The notes: generated by a model not told the origin, from the sequence alone. Counted from the first letter of the stretch, positions 52,929 through 61,369 are shown. The stretch is 64,000 nt of DNA from Streptomyces sp. NBC_01283 (GCF_041435335.1 NZ_CP108430.1:1364001-1428000); one strand, 5' to 3'. Translations and numbers: made by a program.

Positions 52929-52942
52929 CTCAAGCGCATTAG
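52929..52942. promoter_or_regulatory. second LacI-family operator, imperfect
   Basis: CTCAAGCGCATTAG matches the first site at 12 of 14 positions and has its centre 24 bases away, so two dimers could bind side by side. Confidence 0.7.
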
Positions 52943-52972
52943 TATGCGCGTCAGAGGAAAGGGGCAACACCG

Positions 52973-54025
52973 GTGCAAGGCAAGCGGTCCCCGGCACGCC
53001 GGCCGACCATGAAGGACATCGCGCGCCGCGCCGGAGTCTCCGAGAGCGCCGTGTCCTTCGCGCTCAACGACCGGCCAGGAGTCTCCGACGTCACCCGGGA
53101 CCGGGTCCGCAGGGTCGCCGAGCAGCTGGGCTGGCACCCGAGCACGGCGGCGCGCGCGCTGTCCGGTGAGGGCTCGGCGACGGTGGGGCTCGTGGTGGCG
53201 AGGCCCGCCGGGACGCTGGGCGTCGACTCGTTCTTCCTGCAGCTCATCTCGGGCATCCAGGAAGTCCTTGCGGAGCGTCAACTGGGCCTGCTCTTCCAGG
53301 TGGTGGAGGACGTGACCGCCGAGTGCGCGGTCTACCAGCGGTGGTGGGCCGAGCACCGGGTGGACGGCGTCCTGGTCGTGGACCCGCGCACGGACGACCC
53401 CCGCCCGGCGCTGCTGGACGAGCTGGGACTGCCCGCGGTGGTGACGGGCGGCGTGCCGGACCCGGAGGCGCACCACCCCAACCTCTCCACCGTCTGGGCG
53501 GACGACGCGGGCGCGATGGCGTCGATCGTGGACCATCTGCACGCCCTGGGCCACCGCCGCATCGTGCACATCGCGGGACTGCCCGGCCTCGCCCACACGG
53601 AACGGCGGATCCGCACGCTGCGGGCCGAGGCGGAGCGGCGCGACCTGTCGGAGGTCCGCTCGGTCACCACGGACTACTCGGACGCGGAAGGCGCCGCGGT
53701 GACACGGCGGGTGCTCTCCGCCGCGTCGCCGCCGACGGCCCTCGTGTACGACAACGACGTGATGGCCGTCGCCGGGGTCGCCGCGGCGGCCTCGCTCGGG
53801 TTCGCCGTCCCGGGGGACGTGTCAGTCATCGCGTGGGAGGACTCGGCGCTGTGCCGGATGGTGCACCCGTGGCTCACGGCGCTGTCCCGCGACACGGTGT
53901 CCTTCGGCCGGACGGCGGCCCGCGAACTCCTGTCCCTCCTGGACGACGGCCCCGCGGCCACGGTCCAGGTACCGCTGCCCACACTCATCGAGCGGGAGAG
54001 CACGGGGAGGGCGGCCGGAGGCTGA
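52973..54025 (+). CDS. LacI-family transcriptional regulator
   Basis: 350 residues: N-terminal helix-turn-helix (PTMKDIARRAGVSESAVSFALNDRPGVSDVTRDRV) and C-terminal sugar-binding domain (periplasmic-binding-like, with VGLVVARPAG, VDGVLVVDPRTDDPRP, LGHRRIVHIAG, and FAVPGDVSVIAWEDSALCRM). It should repress the divergent importer/GH5/GH38 operon, and itself, by binding the two palindromes upstream. GTG start at 52973 with AGGAAAGGGG nearby. Confidence 0.92.
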   Translation: MQGKRSPARRPTMKDIARRAGVSESAVSFALNDRPGVSDVTRDRVRRVAEQLGWHPSTAARALSGEGSATVGLVVARPAGTLGVDSFFLQLISGIQEVLAERQLGLLFQVVEDVTAECAVYQRWWAEHRVDGVLVVDPRTDDPRPALLDELGLPAVVTGGVPDPEAHHPNLSTVWADDAGAMASIVDHLHALGHRRIVHIAGLPGLAHTERRIRTLRAEAERRDLSEVRSVTTDYSDAEGAAVTRRVLSAASPPTALVYDNDVMAVAGVAAAASLGFAVPGDVSVIAWEDSALCRMVHPWLTALSRDTVSFGRTAARELLSLLDDGPAATVQVPLPTLIERESTGRAAGG

Positions 54026-54086
54026 GCCGCCCCTGCTCACCCGGCCCGGCGGCAGGTCTGTCATATCCCGCCATTACGGTGCCGGT

Positions 54087-54551
54087 ATGGCGGACATCTA
54101 CGAACTCTCGATCGCGCTGGACCTGCGTGACGACCTCTCCGGGGAAGAGATCGCCGAGCTCCGGTGGCATCTCGGCCTGGGCCCCCGGCCGGTGGAACTG
54201 ACCGTGGTGCGCGTGTTCCCTGTCGTGGTGGAGGACGACCGGGGCGAACTGGTCACGGAGGACGCCCCCATGCCGCTCCTGGGGTGTCATGACACGGCCT
54301 CGAAGGCGGACGGAGCGCTCACCTCGGTGCTGCTCCGGCGCGAGGGCGGCTGGGCGCTGACGGCTCGGCAGGAGGTCCACCCGGACGACTTCGATCGCGT
54401 CGGCGAACTGCTCACGTGGCTCGCGGCCAAGGCCGAGGGCCATCACGAGCGGTTCGACGGGTCCGTCCGTGTCGGCTGGACCAGGTTCTACGAGGAGGAC
54501 AAGACCCACCCCCTGGCCGTACGCGAGGGCCGGGTCGGCTGGCCCTCGTAG
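54087..54551 (+). CDS. conserved Streptomyces hypothetical protein
   Basis: 154 residues, soluble. It begins MADIYELSIALDLRDDLSGEEIAELRWHLGLGPRP and ends with TRFYEEDKTHPLAVREGRVGW. I recall homologues in several streptomycetes, always unnamed. No motif points to a function. The ATG at 54087 is the first start in a clean frame. Confidence 0.75.
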   Translation: MADIYELSIALDLRDDLSGEEIAELRWHLGLGPRPVELTVVRVFPVVVEDDRGELVTEDAPMPLLGCHDTASKADGALTSVLLRREGGWALTARQEVHPDDFDRVGELLTWLAAKAEGHHERFDGSVRVGWTRFYEEDKTHPLAVREGRVGWPS

Positions 54552-54560
54552 GCACGCCTG

Positions 54561-54625
54561 CCAGGGCTTGTACGTAAGCGTCGGTCAGGGCCTGTACGTA
54601 AGCCCCGGTCAGGGCTTGTCGTACC
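54561..54625 (-). repeat. 24-bp tandem repeats duplicating a gene's stop region
   Basis: Two full copies (54562-54585, 54586-54609) and a partial third that is the 3' end of the NTF2-like gene. On the minus strand the stop TGA (54611-54609) is repeated in frame at 54587-54585; the next copy has TGG instead. Confidence 0.85.
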
Positions 54626-55007
54626 AGGAGAATGCCGTGATCCGCCAGCCGTCCGGGGTGCGGACGAACTGAATGGTCTTGGTGCCGCTCCCCTCGAACG
54701 GTTCACCGTCCAGTGTCCCGGACTTGCGGTACGTGCCGAACCGCGAGGCGATGTCACCCTCGATCTCGGTCCGTTCGGACGTCTCCCACTCGGAGAAGTC
54801 GACCAACCGGCCGTCCCTCAGGAGGCGTTCGCGCGGCTCGATGAACTCCTCCACCGTGTGGACCCTGAAGTCGGGGCCGGTCACGACGATCACACCACCC
54901 GGGATCATCAGTCGGCGGAGCCGGGCCACGTCGGCGGCCTTTCCGTCCCGGTTGTCGAAGGCGCCGAAGAACTCGGCGGTCACGGCGTCGATCTCACTCT
55001 TGGACAT
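54609..55007 (-). CDS. NTF2-like (SnoaL-type) protein
   Basis: 132-residue cone-shaped alpha+beta protein with AEFFGAFDNRDG, VTGPDFRVHTVEEFIEPRERLL and the C-terminal TIQFVRTPDGWRITAFSWYDKP. NTF2-like folds can be enzymes or binding proteins; the role is unknown. The ATG at 55007 starts the recognisable protein; 55097 would add an Arg-rich extension. Its stop codon lies in the 24-bp tandem repeat. Confidence 0.8.
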   Translation of the reverse strand: MSKSEIDAVTAEFFGAFDNRDGKAADVARLRRLMIPGGVIVVTGPDFRVHTVEEFIEPRERLLRDGRLVDFSEWETSERTEIEGDIASRFGTYRKSGTLDGEPFEGSGTKTIQFVRTPDGWRITAFSWYDKP

Positions 55008-55124
55008 GGCGGCGACGGTAACACCGGCGCGGAGCGACGGACTTCGGCGGCCGGGAGAGTCGCCCGGAGGGCGGCGATGCCCCGCCACTCCCCTCAACGC
55101 GACTCCCCCGACGCCCGGGACTCT

Positions 55125-56789
55125 CTACACCCGCGACCGGTACAGGCCGAACTCCGCAAGGCGTACCGCCCCGCGCGACCCCGTCACCCGAAGCCGCCAC
55201 TCCCGCGCCCGCACCGGCGTGGCCAGTGTCAGGACCCGGCTGGCCCCCACCGTGTCCACCTCGGTCACGAGGGACCATCCGGACCCGCTGGACCCGCCGG
55301 ACCCGCCCGGAAGCCGCGCCTCGATCACCGCGTGCTCCAGCCGCTGCCCCCGCCGGATCTCCTCCCCCAGCCGGATCCGGTCGACCTCACGCGCCTTGCC
55401 CAGGTCGACCGTGAGCGTCCCCCGGGAGGGCGCGGGGCACACCCACGCCGTGTCCGGGTCACCGTCGACCGCGTACGACGGGCGGCCGCCGTCACCGCGG
55501 GCCCGTGCACCCCGCGCGAGATCCTCCGGCAGTTCGCGTCCGATCCGCTCATGGAACTCCCGCAGGCGCGCCACGTCCGCCTCCGGGAGCAGGCCCCGGT
55601 CGTCCGGCGGGATGTTCAGGAGCAGCACGGAGTTCCTGCCCACGGAACGGAACCAGATGTCCGTCAACTGCTCGACGGACTTGGGCTGTTCGTCCTCGTG
55701 GTAGAACCAGCCCGGCCTGATCGAGACGTCGCACTCCGCCGGCCACCACTGCACGTACTGGGCGACGGCCCGCGCCTCGGCGAGCGCCTCCCGGCTCCCC
55801 TGGTCGGGCGCGTCGTACTTCAGCGCGTAGTCGACGCTGCCGTTCCCCGAGTCCTTGACGGGGACGACGCTCCACTCGTTCTCGCGCGCGAGCCCGCCCT
55901 CGTTGCCGACCCATCGGACGTCGGGGCCGCGCACGGCGACCGTCGCGTTCGGGGCCAGGGCACGGATGACCGCGTACCAGCTGTCCCAGTCGTACGTCTC
56001 GACCTTCTCCGGCGGGATGCGCCCCTGGGCCCCGTCGAACCACACCTCGTCGATGGGCCCGTACTCGGTGAGCACCTCGTAGAGCTGGTCGAGCATGTGG
56101 GCGCCGTAGTCGGTCGCGTCGAGCGTGAAGGACCGTACGGATGCCTCGCCCGCCCGGTCGTCGCCCTCGACCGGCGTGGGAATGGTCCGCTCGGAGCGCG
56201 CGCTGCCGTTGGCGTAGACGCCGTGCAGATACTGGTTCTCGTCGGCGGGCGAGATGTAGACGCCCACCTTGATCCCGTGCCGCCGCAGGGAGTCGGCGAA
56301 CGAGCGCAGGACGTCACCCTTCCCGCCCCGCCAACTACTGCTCGCCACACTGTGCTTGGTGTAGCGGGAGGGGTAGAGGACGAAGCCGTCGTGGTGCTTG
56401 ACCGTGAGGATGGCGAGCTTGAATCCGCCGTCGCGCAGGGCCCGCGCCCACTGATCGGTGTCGAGTCCCGACGGCTGGAAGACGTCGGGGTCCTCGTCGC
56501 CCGTGCCCCATTCGAGGCCGGTGAACGTGTTGACGCCGAAGTGCAGGAACGCGGTCTGTTCAAGGCGCTGCCAGGCGATCTGCCGTTCCGTCGGCCGGAC
56601 TTGGGAGGCCTTGGCGACGACTTCGTCCGGGGAGTCCTTGGCGCTGATCGGGATGCGGTAGGGCGGTTCGGGGGCGGCGGCAGCTGCTGTCCCGATGGAG
56701 CCGGGTGCCGCGAGGGCGAGGGAACTGCTCGACGCGGCGACCGCCGTGGTGACGGCGGCGGTCACGAAGAGGCGTCTGCTGACAGTCAT
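55125..56789 (-). CDS. secreted alpha-L-fucosidase, GH29, with discoidin-like domain
   Basis: 554-residue exported enzyme. Twin-arginine signal (TVSRRLFVTAA) with cleavage near ALAAPG. GH29 catalytic domain about 60-400: FLHFGVNTFTGLEWG, ILTVKHHDGFVLYPS, VYISPADENQYLHG and the nucleophile Asp in DEVWFDGAQG. The C-terminal part (about 420-554) is an F5/8-type beta-sandwich, YAVDGDPDTAWVCP to VRLAEFGLYRSRV, as in subfamily B enzymes that cut alpha-1,3/1,4-fucose. It would release L-fucose for the importer encoded 12 kb away. Linkage specificity is inference. Confidence 0.9.
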   Translation of the reverse strand: MTVSRRLFVTAAVTTAVAASSSSLALAAPGSIGTAAAAAPEPPYRIPISAKDSPDEVVAKASQVRPTERQIAWQRLEQTAFLHFGVNTFTGLEWGTGDEDPDVFQPSGLDTDQWARALRDGGFKLAILTVKHHDGFVLYPSRYTKHSVASSSWRGGKGDVLRSFADSLRRHGIKVGVYISPADENQYLHGVYANGSARSERTIPTPVEGDDRAGEASVRSFTLDATDYGAHMLDQLYEVLTEYGPIDEVWFDGAQGRIPPEKVETYDWDSWYAVIRALAPNATVAVRGPDVRWVGNEGGLARENEWSVVPVKDSGNGSVDYALKYDAPDQGSREALAEARAVAQYVQWWPAECDVSIRPGWFYHEDEQPKSVEQLTDIWFRSVGRNSVLLLNIPPDDRGLLPEADVARLREFHERIGRELPEDLARGARARGDGGRPSYAVDGDPDTAWVCPAPSRGTLTVDLGKAREVDRIRLGEEIRRGQRLEHAVIEARLPGGSGGSSGSGWSLVTEVDTVGASRVLTLATPVRAREWRLRVTGSRGAVRLAEFGLYRSRV

Positions 56790-56831
56790 GGGCGTGCGGG
56801 TCTCCCTGTCGGGTGTCGAATGCACGGGCGG

Positions 56832-58727
56832 TCAGTGTGTGGTCAAGGTCCAGGTGGCCGGGGTCCGTTGATCCGCCGGATACTGCTGGAGACGTCCGCC
56901 CTCGGCGACGTACACGGACATTTGGGTGATCGCGTTCGTCAGCCGGTAGCCGTCCGACGTCTTCGTCAGCTGCCAGCGCTGCAAGGTGTTCGCCGCGTCG
57001 CACGCCTCCCGCGTGACCGGACTTCCGGGCTCCAGAGGCACGTTGAGCGTGATCTTTCCGCTGCGGGTCTCCAGGCAGGTGCCGTCCGCCGTGGACTTCA
57101 GCGTGACGTATCCGTCGGCGGTGCGCTTGATCTCGTAGGCGGCGGGCTCCGCGTCCCCCTTCGTGTCCCGCAAGGTGTACGTTCCGTCCGCCACCGGCGT
57201 TTTCGTCAGGTCCTGCCAACCCGGCGCGTGGCCAACCGACTTGGCGCGTGCGGTGAAGCCGTCGTACGTCGGGTCCGGCTGCGCGGAGCCCCAGGTGACC
57301 TGGGCGACATGGCTGAGCGGCATCGCCATGGAGGCCGCGACCTCGTTCTCGGTCTCGCCCCGGCCGTTGTCAGGCCACAGGCTGATCTTCGCCCCGGTGA
57401 CGCCCTCGCGCGACGCGAGCTTCTCGCCCTCGAAGCTGCGCGGGTCCCACGCCTTGTCGTACAGCGCCTTGGTGTCGGTGTGGAAGCCGCCGCGCACGAG
57501 GTAGAGGGAGTAGGCCGCATTCTGCAACGGGCGGCCCTGGGAGATGAGTTGACTCGGCTTGGTCCTCACGTCGAGCCAGTGCTCCACGCTCGTTCCCGCC
57601 GCGACCGGCACCGTGTTCGCGCCGGTCAGGCCGTCGTTCCAGATGCGCAGCCGCTTGCCCCTGTCGGCCGTGTACGCGTGCACCCGGTTCACGAAGTCGA
57701 CGAAGGCGTCCTGCGGGGTCGCGTTCTCGCCGTACTTCTTCTTCGCGTATTCGAGGATGTGGGGGTACTTGGCGAAGTCGGAGCCGAGCATGTACTCGTC
57801 GGCGCCCATGTGCCAGGACTTCGCGGGGAACACCTCGGCGTACTCGTCGATCAGGCTCGTGTAGTACGCGAAGGCCTCGTCCTTGGTGATGTCGAGGCGC
57901 GAGGGCTGCCGCTCGCCGTCGGAGTCGGTGAGCTGGAGGTCGGTGCGCTTCTCCAGCCAGGGGTCCATGTGGCCGGGCGAGTTGATCTCCGGGGTGATCG
58001 TGACGTGGTACTTCTCGCCGAGGGCGACGAGGCGGCGTATCTCGCTCTTGGTGTAGTAGCCCCAGCTGTTGGCGTCGGGGTGCTTGTCGCTCTTCACCTT
58101 GAGTTCGAGGAGCAGCTGGTTCTGCTTGTTGTACGCCATGTCGCGTACGAGGTTCTCCAGCCAGGGTGTCGAGATGTGGATGTAGCAGGCGCAGACACCG
58201 ACTCCGCGCTCTTTGTACTGCGGCACGTCCACCGTGCGTCCGGCGGGTACGCGGCCGCTCTGGGCGAGGAGCTGGAGCAGGGTGCGGGTGCCGTAGAAGG
58301 CTCCGGTCCCGGTCGCTCCGGTGATCTCCAGGCGTTTGCCCGCGCGGAGTTCGTATCCTTCGGCGCCGAGCGTCTTTCGCCCGGGAGCGACGTCGATCAC
58401 GATGTCGCCGTCGCGCGGGGCGCCGCCGGTGACCGGCACCCGGCCCTCCCCCGCGGCGCGCAGATCGTCGGCGAGGGTGCGGGCGGCTTCGCGCGCGGCC
58501 TGCCCGTGCGCGACGAGCCGGGCGCCAGGACCGTAGGCGTAACTCCCCTCGCCCGGCGTCCAGTCGGGCAGGGCAGGGACGGTTCGGGGCGGGTCCGCGG
58601 CGGGCTGCGGGGCACCGGCGGCCCCGGCCGCCGGGACGGGCGCCGCGAGCAGCACCAGGGCCACTGCGGCGCCTCTCCACCGGCGTAGCCGCGCACGAGG
58701 CGCGACCATCATGCGCATGTCAGTCAT
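56832..58727 (-). CDS. secreted GH20 enzyme (hexosaminidase or lacto-N-biosidase) with ricin-type lectin
   Basis: 631-residue exported enzyme. Signal peptide in the first ~45 residues, GH20b domain about 50-160, catalytic barrel about 165-510 with the Asp-Glu pair in SWHMGADEYMLGS, and a C-terminal ricin-like beta-trefoil (about 515-631, with the QxW remnant LQRWQLT). The GADEY form, rather than GGDE, resembles lacto-N-biosidases as I recall them, and the length is near the Streptomyces sp. 142 enzyme. It is encoded 42 bases upstream of the secreted alpha-L-fucosidase on the same strand, so the two probably act together on fucosylated type-1 chains or N-glycans. Specificity is not proven. Confidence 0.88.
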   Translation of the reverse strand: MTDMRMMVAPRARLRRWRGAAVALVLLAAPVPAAGAAGAPQPAADPPRTVPALPDWTPGEGSYAYGPGARLVAHGQAAREAARTLADDLRAAGEGRVPVTGGAPRDGDIVIDVAPGRKTLGAEGYELRAGKRLEITGATGTGAFYGTRTLLQLLAQSGRVPAGRTVDVPQYKERGVGVCACYIHISTPWLENLVRDMAYNKQNQLLLELKVKSDKHPDANSWGYYTKSEIRRLVALGEKYHVTITPEINSPGHMDPWLEKRTDLQLTDSDGERQPSRLDITKDEAFAYYTSLIDEYAEVFPAKSWHMGADEYMLGSDFAKYPHILEYAKKKYGENATPQDAFVDFVNRVHAYTADRGKRLRIWNDGLTGANTVPVAAGTSVEHWLDVRTKPSQLISQGRPLQNAAYSLYLVRGGFHTDTKALYDKAWDPRSFEGEKLASREGVTGAKISLWPDNGRGETENEVAASMAMPLSHVAQVTWGSAQPDPTYDGFTARAKSVGHAPGWQDLTKTPVADGTYTLRDTKGDAEPAAYEIKRTADGYVTLKSTADGTCLETRSGKITLNVPLEPGSPVTREACDAANTLQRWQLTKTSDGYRLTNAITQMSVYVAEGGRLQQYPADQRTPATWTLTTH

Positions 58728-58862
58728 GACATCCGATGATTCAAGCGCCCCGTGAGGGTGTCAATGCACTGCCCTCAGCCGGGACTTGGACATTTGCGCC
58801 GTCCTGCGCACACCCATCGGATGAATCCAGGCTCTGTCGACGCCCTGTCGGCGGAGTCCGCA

Positions 58863-58907
58863 GATCAACAGGGATCAACGGGGATCAACAGGGATCAGCA
58901 GAGGTCA
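58863..58907 (-). repeat. four 10-bp tandem repeats at a stop codon
   Basis: Units of GATCAACAGG at 58863, 58873, 58883 and a diverged copy at 58893; the DUF4235 stop (58907-58905) falls in a fifth, weak copy. On the minus strand each unit carries TGA, and since 10 is not a multiple of three, TGA occurs in all three frames. Confidence 0.8.
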
Positions 58908-59171
58908 GCCCGGCCAGGCGCCCGTCAGTCTGTGTGTGGCGACCGCGCCACCGCGGTCGACGGCCGCCTTGACCACGGCGAAGATCGCACCCTGCAACGT
59001 GGCCGCCAGCAGGATCTCGCCCCAGCCGCGGTCCTCGTCGGTGGCGTCGGGTGCGTCCTCGTCATGACCTGCCATCTTCCACACCTGCTTGAACAGCCCG
59101 CCCGCGGCCACACCGGCGAGCGCGCCGAGCGCCATCCCGACGGGCTTGTACGCGATCTTCGATGCCTTCAC
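58905..59171 (-). CDS. DUF4235 small membrane protein
   Basis: 88 residues. It starts KASKIAYKPVGMALGALAGVAAGGLFKQVW, a glycine-zipper-like first membrane segment, then an acidic loop and a second hydrophobic segment (WGEILLAATLQGAIFAVVKAAVDRG). DUF4235 is an uncharacterised actinobacterial family, usually found beside DUF3618 and holin-X genes, as here. GTG start overlaps the DUF3618 stop (GTGA). Confidence 0.88.
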   Translation of the reverse strand: MKASKIAYKPVGMALGALAGVAAGGLFKQVWKMAGHDEDAPDATDEDRGWGEILLAATLQGAIFAVVKAAVDRGGAVATHRLTGAWPG

Positions 59172-59602
59172 ACCGCGCTCCCGTGCTTCCGCTTGCGCCG
59201 CACCAGGACGTACGTCACCACCAGCGTCACGCCACCCGCGATGAAGGCCGTGCGACGGTTGCGGACCTGCTCCGGCGCCTTGTCCTGCCACACCTCCGAG
59301 GCCTGTTCTGCCACCGCCTTCACCTGCCCGGTGGCGGCGGCGGCCTTGTCCTTGACCTGGTCGGGCACCTTGTCCTGGAGCACGTGGGCGGCCTCGGTGG
59401 CCTTCGCCACGGCCTGCCCGCTCAACTCGGCGGCCTTCGTGGCCGTCTGCCCCTTGATCGCGACCGCCTTCTCCTGCGCGCGGGCCTTGACGTCCGCCTT
59501 GGCCGCCAGCGCCTCGACCGTCTCTCCCAGGTCCTGACGGGTCTGCTCGACCTTGTCGCGCAGTTCCCCGGCGCCGGGGGTGTTCTTGTCGGAGTGGTTC
59601 AT
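59168..59602 (-). CDS. DUF3618 protein with single membrane segment
   Basis: 144 residues. The N-terminus has the DUF3618 signature (LRDKVEQTRQDLGETVEAL), the centre is a long Ala/Lys-rich amphipathic helix, and a single membrane segment (AFIAGGVTLVVTYVLV) sits near the C-terminus before RRKRK. Probably a membrane-surface scaffold; function unknown. ATG overlaps the holin-X stop (ATGA). Confidence 0.88.
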   Translation of the reverse strand: MNHSDKNTPGAGELRDKVEQTRQDLGETVEALAAKADVKARAQEKAVAIKGQTATKAAELSGQAVAKATEAAHVLQDKVPDQVKDKAAAATGQVKAVAEQASEVWQDKAPEQVRNRRTAFIAGGVTLVVTYVLVRRKRKHGSAV

Positions 59603-60045
59603 CGCTGTGCACTCTCCTTGATCTCTGCGACATCGGCCTTCACGCCGTCGATTGCCTGCTCCGGGATCGGCGGGGCGGCCCGGCCGACTTCCTTCTTGCC
59701 GGTCATGGCCAGTACCGCGGCGATCAGACCGAGGACGGTGGTGACGATCAGCCCCGCGGCCCACACCGGAAGCGGCACGGCGAGCGCCGCGATCGCGGTG
59801 GCGACAAGGGCCTGCAGGGTGAGGAAGCCGACGAGACCGGCTCCGCCGAACAACCCGCTGCCCTTGCCGTAGCGCCTGGTCTTCTCCTTCATCTCCGCCT
59901 GCGCCAGCCGCATCTCGCCGCGTACCAGCTCCGTGAGCTGCTGCGACGCGCGCTGCACGAGCTCGCCCACCGGCTCGCTGTGGGTGGCGGTCTGTCCGGC
60001 GCTGTCACGGCCGGTGGTGTGCGGGCCTGTCTGGGCCATCGTCAT
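59599..60045 (-). CDS. Actinobacterial holin-X family protein (phage holin family)
   Basis: 148 residues with LTELVRGEMRLAQAEMKEKTRRYGKGSGLFGGAGLVGFL and two hydrophobic segments (about 67-90 and 94-115). The family name is historic; there is no prophage here and no sign of a lysis function. Together with DUF3618 and DUF4235 it makes a coupled three-gene unit. ATG at 60045 with AGGAGGTTG just upstream; TTG at 60048 is not favoured. Confidence 0.88.
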   Translation of the reverse strand: MTMAQTGPHTTGRDSAGQTATHSEPVGELVQRASQQLTELVRGEMRLAQAEMKEKTRRYGKGSGLFGGAGLVGFLTLQALVATAIAALAVPLPVWAAGLIVTTVLGLIAAVLAMTGKKEVGRAAPPIPEQAIDGVKADVAEIKESAQR

Positions 60046-60111
60046 CAACCTCCTGTCTGTTCAGCGGCCGAGTACCCGAATCTCCGGGATCGGCACATGG
60101 TCGCTCGTGCG

Positions 60112-61095
60112 TCACTCATCCATGCGGCGACGGTCCTGCTCGTCCCACGCACTGGTGTCGCGGGGCGGTACGTAGGGCTCCTCCTCGGGGGGCAGGCCGC
60201 CGGCGATGGCACGCTGCCGGGACAGCTCCGCGTCAAACTCCAGGCCGAGCAGGATCGCGATGTTGCTGAGCCACAGCCACACCAGGAAAATGATCACTCC
60301 GGCCAGTGCGCCGTAGGTCTTGTTGTAGGAACTGAAGTTCCCCACGTAGAAGGCGAATCCGGCCGAGGCGATCAGCCAGATCACCAGGGCGACCACACTG
60401 CCCGGGGTGATCCACCTGAAGCCGCGGCCCTTCACGTTCGGCGTCGCCCAGAACAGCAGCGCGATCATGAAGGTCACCAGCACGACGAGCACGGGCCACT
60501 TCGCGATCGCCCACACCGTCAGCGCCGCGTCGCCGAACCCCAGGGCCGCCCCCACGGTGTGGGCTATACCGCCGGTGAACACCACGATGAGCGCACTGAT
60601 GACCGCCAGGGCCAGGAGCACCACCGTCACGCCCACCCGGATCGGCAGCACCTTCCACACGGGCCGCCCCTCGGGCATGTCGTAGACGGCGTTGGCGGTG
60701 CGGATGAAGGCCCCCACGTATCCGGACGACGCCCACACCGCGAGAACGATGCCGACCACCGCCATCAGGGAGCCGACACCGCCCTGGCCCTCCAGCTGCC
60801 GCACCGCGTCACTGATGATGTCCCGCGCCGAGCCGGGCGCGAGCTCCTTGAGGTTCTTCAGGAGCCAGTCGATCGCCGACTTCCCGACCACTCCGAGCAG
60901 GGAGACAAGCACCAGGATCGTCGGGAAGAGCGACAGCACCCCGTAGTAGGTGAGCGCCGCCGCCCGGTCCGTCAGCTCGTCGTCCTGGAACTCCCGGATG
61001 ACGCCGGTGAGCACCGCCCGCCAGGACCGCTTGGGCAACTGTGTCGGTTCTTCCGGCGCGCGGTCCACGCTGCCGGTATCCGCTGTTCCGTCCAT
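60112..61095 (-). CDS. YihY/BrkB family membrane protein
   Basis: 327-residue inner-membrane protein with six hydrophobic segments. Typical start LTDRAAALTYYGVLSLFPTILVLVSLLG and later LFWATPNVKGRGFRWITPGSVVALVIWL and YGALAGVIIFLVWLWLSNIAILLGLEFDAEL. Formerly annotated as ribonuclease BN; function remains unclear. ATG at 61095 is chosen. Upstream of the holin-X unit on the same strand, 66 bases away. Confidence 0.92.
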   Translation of the reverse strand: MDGTADTGSVDRAPEEPTQLPKRSWRAVLTGVIREFQDDELTDRAAALTYYGVLSLFPTILVLVSLLGVVGKSAIDWLLKNLKELAPGSARDIISDAVRQLEGQGGVGSLMAVVGIVLAVWASSGYVGAFIRTANAVYDMPEGRPVWKVLPIRVGVTVVLLALAVISALIVVFTGGIAHTVGAALGFGDAALTVWAIAKWPVLVVLVTFMIALLFWATPNVKGRGFRWITPGSVVALVIWLIASAGFAFYVGNFSSYNKTYGALAGVIIFLVWLWLSNIAILLGLEFDAELSRQRAIAGGLPPEEEPYVPPRDTSAWDEQDRRRMDE

Positions 61096-61159
61096 ACACC
61101 CCGGAGTAACCCGCAACCGCCGGGCCATGCGCGACCAGGCCCGTCCTCCTTCCGCGGGG

Positions 61160-61360
61160 TCATGGTTCGCCCTGCGCGCGGCGGCGCAGTTCCGTACGGG
61201 CCGCCGCGGTTTTCAGCAGCGGATGGAAGTGCAGCCGCACGGACAGGCGGATCAGGCGTCGACGCAGCGCGGTGCGCCCCGGCTGTTCGGCCAGCCGCCG
61301 GTACGTGGCGGTCCACTCCCGTTGCATGCGCACGAGATCGTCGGGGATGGGGTGGCTCAT
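61160..61360 (-). CDS. small basic conserved protein
   Basis: 66 residues, Arg-rich: MSHPIPDDLVRMQREWTAT, then LRRRLIRLSVRLHFHPLLK. One helical domain, no membrane segment. I do not recognise the family with a function. Weak ribosome site before 61360. A LexA-like box lies 10-25 bases upstream of the start. Confidence 0.6.
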   Translation of the reverse strand: MSHPIPDDLVRMQREWTATYRRLAEQPGRTALRRRLIRLSVRLHFHPLLKTAAARTELRRRAQGEP

Positions 61361-61369
61361 ACTTTCGAC

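Noticed and set aside
54858..58688. 1276-codon plus-strand open frame opposite the fucosidase and GH20 genes
   Set aside because: It spans two unrelated well-supported genes and has the same shadow composition; no ribosome site or domain.
59599..60045. Holin-family gene as a prophage remnant
   Set aside because: No other phage gene is near; it belongs to a chromosomal unit with DUF3618 and DUF4235 genes that is common in streptomycetes.
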